Assembly (NCBI GenBank): GCA_943913135.1
Contig: CALTVE010000002.1
Span: 310,001-374,000, forward strand
DNA: 64,000 bases
Origin: an uncultured Francisella sp.
Lineage (GTDB): Bacteria > Pseudomonadota > Gammaproteobacteria > Burkholderiales > Neisseriaceae
Direction of reading: 5' to 3'
This document shows positions 60,231 to 64,000 of the stretch, piece by piece (the first letter of the stretch is position 1; each line of letters begins with the position of its first letter). The notes beneath the pieces are model-generated. The model ran no database searches. It worked only from the letters and a program-made list of their open reading frames with translations, and had not been told where the DNA came from. A program made the translations under genes and the position numbers.

Positions 60231-61652
60231 TTAAGACAGTACAGAGGAAATAAAACGCTTCACGAGTTCAGGATCGTTATCTAGGAGGGTTACATATTGT
60301 TTTTCTGCTAAAAGCTTTTCGATCTCGCTCTTGCCGGGTAGCTCAAAATCGTCTCCCAGCGCTTCTTTAATGACACCTTCAAATTTGATGGGTAAGGCCG
60401 TTTCCAAAATGACGATGGGTTCTCCTTCCTCATCTTGAAAATCCTGCGCCACTTTAATGCCATCAGCGGTATGTGGATCCACAAGAATTTTTTTCTCTTT
60501 ATATAAAGTGCGTATGGTATCAAGGCGGTTCTGATGGGTGCTTTTGCCGCTTCTAAAACCAAATTGATGGTGAATCTGGTCAAGGTACCTAGAGAGATCC
60601 AAGCGCCCTGTCTGGTCTAGTTCTTGCCAAGCTGTTTGTAAGCGATCAGCATCGCGAGCCAAAAGATCAAAAATAAAGCGTTCTAAATTAGATGCCTTAG
60701 CGATATCCATAGAAGGGCTAGAAGTCTTTTTTACCTGATCGCTATCGCGGGGTGCGTAAATACCTGTTTGAAAGAAATCAACCAATACATCATTTTCGTT
60801 CGTAGCCACGATTAAATGTCGAATCGGCAACCCCATCGAGCGGGCGATATGACCGGCACATACATTGCCAAAATTACCAGAAGGTACGGCAAAGCTGATT
60901 TTTTCTTTATTGTTTTTGCTTATTGCGAAGTAAGCTTTAAAGTAATAAATAATTTGGGCGAGAATCCGCCCCCAGTTAATAGAATTAACCACGCCAAGGT
61001 GATAGTATTCTTTAAAAGGCTTATCGTTTTGCAGTTCTTTGACAATTGATTGACAATCATCAAACACCCCTTTGATTGCAATGTTGTGAATGTTACTATC
61101 TGTCAAAGCATACATTTGTGCTCTTTGAAAGGGGCTCATCTTTCCCTGAGGAGAAAGCATAAACACTTGAATAGCTTTTTTATTGCGCATGGCATATTCG
61201 GCCGCGCTGCCGGTATCACCACTGGTCGCACCTAAGATATTAAGATTTCGCCCTTGTTTTTCTAGTACATACGTAAATGCCTGTCCTAAAAATTGCATGG
61301 CAATATCTTTAAAAGCGTAGGTAGGGCCGTTAGCAAGATGCAGAAGGTATAAGTTGCGCTCAAGTGCACTGACCGGGGTAATTTCTTCATTTTTGAATAC
61401 GCTTGGTCTATAGGTATTGTCGATAATCTCTTTTAAGTCGCTTTCCTGAATATCATCGACAAAAAGACGCATGATTTGTAAAGCTAAGCTTGGGTAATCC
61501 AAAGTGCGCCAGGCAATCAAATCTTCTTGTGTTACTTGCGGATAAGAATCCGGAACCACCAAGCCGCCTTCTGGAGAAAGGCCTAAGAGTAGAATTTCAC
61601 TAAAACTTTTTTTTGTGTGGCTGTCGCGGGTGCTAATGTACTTCATATCCAA
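60231..61652 (-). CDS. thrC: threonine synthase
   Basis: ThrC makes threonine from O-phosphohomoserine using PLP. The 473-residue protein has the N-terminal GGLVVPDSYP, the PLP lysine in NGPTYAFKDIAMQFLG, GDTGSAAEYAMRNK, and FAVPSGNFGNVCAGHIARSMGLP. It belongs to the longer class of betaproteobacteria and yeast. The start could be at Met1 or Met3 (61646). A clear promoter lies 38-66 bp upstream. The hom gene, often its neighbour, is not in the window. Confidence 0.95.
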   Translation of the reverse strand: MDMKYISTRDSHTKKSFSEILLLGLSPEGGLVVPDSYPQVTQEDLIAWRTLDYPSLALQIMRLFVDDIQESDLKEIIDNTYRPSVFKNEEITPVSALERNLYLLHLANGPTYAFKDIAMQFLGQAFTYVLEKQGRNLNILGATSGDTGSAAEYAMRNKKAIQVFMLSPQGKMSPFQRAQMYALTDSNIHNIAIKGVFDDCQSIVKELQNDKPFKEYYHLGVVNSINWGRILAQIIYYFKAYFAISKNNKEKISFAVPSGNFGNVCAGHIARSMGLPIRHLIVATNENDVLVDFFQTGIYAPRDSDQVKKTSSPSMDIAKASNLERFIFDLLARDADRLQTAWQELDQTGRLDLSRYLDQIHHQFGFRSGKSTHQNRLDTIRTLYKEKKILVDPHTADGIKVAQDFQDEEGEPIVILETALPIKFEGVIKEALGDDFELPGKSEIEKLLAEKQYVTLLDNDPELVKRFISSVLS

Positions 61653-61689
61653 CTAATTTAATGTTTAGGGCTTGTTTAAGCTAAAAAAG

Positions 61690-61718
61690 ATTATACAAAC
61701 CCTAAAGTGCCGGGGCAA
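61690..61718 (-). promoter_or_regulatory. thrC: sigma70-type promoter of thrC
   Basis: On the minus strand a TTGCCC -35 (61713-61718) and a perfect TATAAT -10 (61690-61695) are separated by 17 bp. It is the best promoter match in the window, and the thrC start lies 38 bp downstream. Confidence 0.65.
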
Positions 61719-61742
61719 GCGGTGCAAAAATCAGTAATTCCC

Positions 61743-62762
61743 TCATTTTTTCAGGGTTTCTTCTGTAAGGGCAGCTTCTTTTTTGAGAGCAGAGCGTAAT
61801 TCTTGCATATCGGTTGGCAAAGGGGCTTTAAAGTCCATTTCTTTCTTATTAAAAGGGTGGATGAACATAAGGCGTTGGGCATGTAAAGCTTGGCGATTTA
61901 AGTTTTTAAGCGCTTTTTGCACTTCTTTATTGTCGGATACAGCTGCTTTACCATAGATGGGATCTGCCAAAAGTGGATGTCCGGCTTCTCTCATATGCAC
62001 GCGAATTTGGTGGGTTCGCCCGGTTTCTAGATCACAAGCGATAAAACTGTGATGAACGTAACGTTCTAGAACCCGAACATGAGTGATTGCTTTTTTACCT
62101 CCAAAAGGTACCACTGCCATCTGTGTCGGATGGTGGGGGTTCCGGCCGATTTCGGTGCTGATCGTACCATCGTACGGTACCAGACCTTGCACTAAGGCAT
62201 AGTAGCTGCGTTTGATTTTTCTTTCCTGTATTGCTTTTACCAATAAAGTGTGACTTCTTAATGTTTTCGCAATAACCATTAGCCCAGTAGTATCTTTATC
62301 CAGTCGATGGACAATACCGGCACGCGGTACTTCTGTTAATTGAGGATAAGCATAAAGGAGCCCATTTAATAAAGTATGCGACCAATTGCCCGCTCCTGGG
62401 TGAACGACCAAGCCGGCGTTCTTGTTGATTATAAGAATATCTTCATCTTCATAGACGCGATTTAAAGATAGTTTTTCTGGGGAGTAAGCGTTAACTTGCG
62501 GATCTTGAGCAAGAAAAATTTCTATTTTTTCACCCCCGATAACTTGATATTTTGGTATACTGTCAGCGCCGTTGACTTGTACAATGCCTTCTTTAATCCA
62601 CTGACTAAGGCGGGAACGCGAGTAATCGGGGAGTAAGATGGCTAAAACTACATCCAGACGTTGGCCAGCCATGTTAGTAGGGAGGGTCAAGAAGAGAGAA
62701 TTGGCGGGTGTTGCGGCAAACAAGGCTTGATCATCAAGAGTGTTTAAAGGTGGCTTATTCAT
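61743..62762 (-). CDS. rluD: 23S rRNA pseudouridine synthase RluD
   Basis: RluD makes pseudouridines 1911, 1915 and 1917 in 23S rRNA helix 69. The 339-residue protein has an S4 RNA-binding domain (MAGQRLDVVLAILLPDYSRS), then the catalytic aspartate in GIVHRLDKDTTGLMV, and ETGRTHQIRVHMREAGHPLLADPIYG. The open frame extends upstream to 62906 but that part overlaps bamD. The start at Met49 (62762) fits the family length and abuts the divergent bamD start. Confidence 0.94.
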   Translation of the reverse strand: MNKPPLNTLDDQALFAATPANSLFLTLPTNMAGQRLDVVLAILLPDYSRSRLSQWIKEGIVQVNGADSIPKYQVIGGEKIEIFLAQDPQVNAYSPEKLSLNRVYEDEDILIINKNAGLVVHPGAGNWSHTLLNGLLYAYPQLTEVPRAGIVHRLDKDTTGLMVIAKTLRSHTLLVKAIQERKIKRSYYALVQGLVPYDGTISTEIGRNPHHPTQMAVVPFGGKKAITHVRVLERYVHHSFIACDLETGRTHQIRVHMREAGHPLLADPIYGKAAVSDNKEVQKALKNLNRQALHAQRLMFIHPFNKKEMDFKAPLPTDMQELRSALKKEAALTEETLKK

Positions 62763-63669
62763 GAAAAATAAATTATTAGGGTTGGTGTTAGCAGGCTTAC
62801 TTGCTTCTTGTGCGAGCACCGAAAAGGTAGACAAAGAGGCACAGATCACCAGTGGTTGGTCAGTAGAACAATTATATACGGAAGCCGACAACGAGTTAAC
62901 CAGCAAAAATTATACTCGGGCGATTAAACTTTACGATATTTTAATGGCGCGCTACCCATACGGAAAATTTGCTGAGCAGGCACTTCTTGATAAAGCCTAT
63001 GCTTATTATAGATACGAAGAAAAAGATAAAGCTTTGGCCGCGATTGCCGAGTTCCAAAAACTGTATCCTCGCCATCCCCGTACCGATTATGTACTGTTTT
63101 TAAAAGGTCTTGTGGAGTTTGATGAAAGAAATCAAACATTCCTTGATCGCTTGTCTGATCAAGACTGGTCAGAGAGAGATCCTGCGTCTGAGAAAAAATC
63201 CTATGCCGCTTTTGAAGAGTTGGTAGAGCGTTTTCCACAAAGCCGATATGCTGGTGAAGCACGTAAGCGTATGGAAGAATTGATAGAAGCCTTGGGCAGC
63301 CATGAAGTGGCAATTGCTCGCTATTATTACCAAATGGGAGCCTTCATTGCTGCAGCCGATCGAGCAAAAAACGTACTCAATGATTTTAAAAATACTCATC
63401 AAGTCGAAGAAGCACTGGCTTTGATGATGTCTTCTTATGATCGCTTGGGAGAGAAAAATCTATCCTATGATGCTAGGAGGCTATTAGAGCTTAACTATCC
63501 ACAAAGCGTATATCTGAAAAAAGGTCGCTGGTTTGATGCTCATGTTCAAAGCCCATGGGAGAAAACTCGTCGTACCTTAAAGAAGGTCGGTGAAGTTTTT
63601 AATATCAATAATTACAAAGGAAAAACTGAAACCTCTAACCATGACGAAAACATGCCTTTAGTGCCTTAA
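62761..63669 (+). CDS. bamD: outer membrane assembly lipoprotein BamD
   Basis: BamD is an essential lipoprotein of the BAM complex that inserts beta-barrel proteins into the outer membrane. Start MKNKLLGLVLAGLLASCAS contains the lipobox with the cysteine. Tetratricopeptide repeats follow, with NYTRAIKLYDILMARYPYGKFAEQALLDKAYAYYR and a KRMEELIEALGSHEVAIARYYYQMGAFIAAADRA segment typical of the family. Length is 302 residues. The start at 62761 is preferred over 62740 because of the lipobox spacing and an AAAGGTGG ribosome binding site. The two divergent starts share the CATG. Confidence 0.95.
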   Translation: MKNKLLGLVLAGLLASCASTEKVDKEAQITSGWSVEQLYTEADNELTSKNYTRAIKLYDILMARYPYGKFAEQALLDKAYAYYRYEEKDKALAAIAEFQKLYPRHPRTDYVLFLKGLVEFDERNQTFLDRLSDQDWSERDPASEKKSYAAFEELVERFPQSRYAGEARKRMEELIEALGSHEVAIARYYYQMGAFIAAADRAKNVLNDFKNTHQVEEALALMMSSYDRLGEKNLSYDARRLLELNYPQSVYLKKGRWFDAHVQSPWEKTRRTLKKVGEVFNINNYKGKTETSNHDENMPLVP

Positions 63670-63704
63670 GATAAAACAGTTGGTTGGCGTGCTATTTTTT
63701 GGCT

Positions 63705-64000
63705 TTAGTAGTTGATTTTACAGTATTCAACTGATAAAACGGTGATTTCTTCTTCTTTACCTGGGGTGTTTAAAGTGACCGTATCGCCTGCTTTGTGGCC
63801 AATTAAGGCCCGTGCTAAGGGTGAAATCCACGAAATACGCCCGGCCTTCACCTCTACCTCATCGACCCCAACGATGGATATCTTCTCTGTCCGTCCATTT
63901 TCTCTTTGTAACACAACGGTAGCGGCAAAAAATATCTGATCCGTTGCTTCGCGGGTTTCGGGGTCGATGACCACCGCGGTTTTTAAACGTTTAGTGAGAT
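63705..64000 (-). CDS. greB: transcription elongation factor GreB, 5' end outside the window
   Basis: GreB rescues stalled RNA polymerase by stimulating transcript cleavage. Only the C-terminal part is visible: LTKRLKTAVVIDPE continuing at the edge, then IVGVDEVEVKAGRISWISPLARALIGHKAGDTVTLNTPG and ITVLSVEYCKINY. The FLTKRL at the coil-domain junction is the GreB pattern. The frame is open through 64000, so the coiled-coil half is beyond the right edge. An internal GTG at 63974 is not the true start. Confidence 0.88.
   Translation of the reverse strand, partial: LTKRLKTAVVIDPETREATDQIFFAATVVLQRENGRTEKISIVGVDEVEVKAGRISWISPLARALIGHKAGDTVTLNTPGKEEEITVLSVEYCKINY

Noticed and set aside
62763..62906. 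Extended 5' part of the rluD frame
   Set aside because: It overlaps the bamD lipobox region, has no family resemblance and adds 48 residues beyond the usual start.
1..64000. Search for CRISPR arrays, insertion sequences, prophage, tRNA and rRNA genes
   Set aside because: No regularly spaced repeats, transposase or integrase motifs, or tRNA cloverleaf-like segments were seen in the gaps, which are mostly too short.

Overview
This window reads as chromosomal DNA of a compact, moderately AT-rich betaproteobacterium, probably in or near Burkholderiales. The evidence is the gene order DUF4390-ntrY-ntrX, the EarP/EF-P pair with Arg32 on EF-P, a divergent rluD/bamD pair, and a CysB-family regulator. 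The gaps are very short, many gene ends overlap and at least two genes look broken, which suggests a reduced and perhaps host-associated genome. The host link is inference. I saw no rRNA, tRNA, insertion sequence, prophage or CRISPR array.

Layout. 0-8 kb (+): the end of a DUF4390 gene, NtrY/NtrX, rsmD, a frameshifted ampG, proA and htpX, closed by a terminator. 8-16.5 kb (+): cca, a DUF945 gene, a possible antisense small RNA, dnaQ, ispD-ispF, a cytoplasmic-looking amidase and hemC-hemD-hemE. 16.5-24.3 kb (mostly -): a BASS-transporter/zincin fusion, an M24 aminopeptidase (+), sodB, ftsB-eno, efp-earP and a small membrane protein, with a cluster of DnaA-box-like sites at 23.7-23.9 kb. 24.5-34 kb: gyrA-alr (+), then pcm, a glycosyltransferase, a small conserved protein, an NlpC/P60 enzyme, parC and a truncated prolyl-oligopeptidase-like gene (-).

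34-50 kb: a CysB-like regulator with leuC-leuD (+), a GT39 transferase and lgt (-), ilvD, a DUF4124 protein and a GNAT enzyme (+), TerC-CBS (-), engB (+), ychF (-), cls (+), tgt and trhP (-). 50-64 kb: pncB (+) between two paralogous cysteine-repeat secreted proteins (-), rpmG-rpmB, a complete RND efflux operon, a Ca2+/Na+ antiporter, thrC and rluD (-), bamD (+) and the start-truncated greB (-).

Functions that fit together: isoprenoid precursors (ispD, ispF), tetrapyrrole synthesis (hemC, D, E), branched-chain and threonine synthesis (leuC, leuD, ilvD, thrC), envelope building (lgt, bamD, cls, alr, ftsB), tRNA wobble modification (tgt, trhP) and translation of polyproline (efp, earP).

Most unusual items: the BASS-HEXXH fusion, whose C-terminal part looks like a Bacteroidetes family; the C-x7-C repeat protein pair; an NtrX with a ruined ATPase core; a CysB homologue whose sulfate-contact residues are replaced; the DnaA-box cluster next to gyrA; and the candidate minus-strand small RNA near 10.9 kb.
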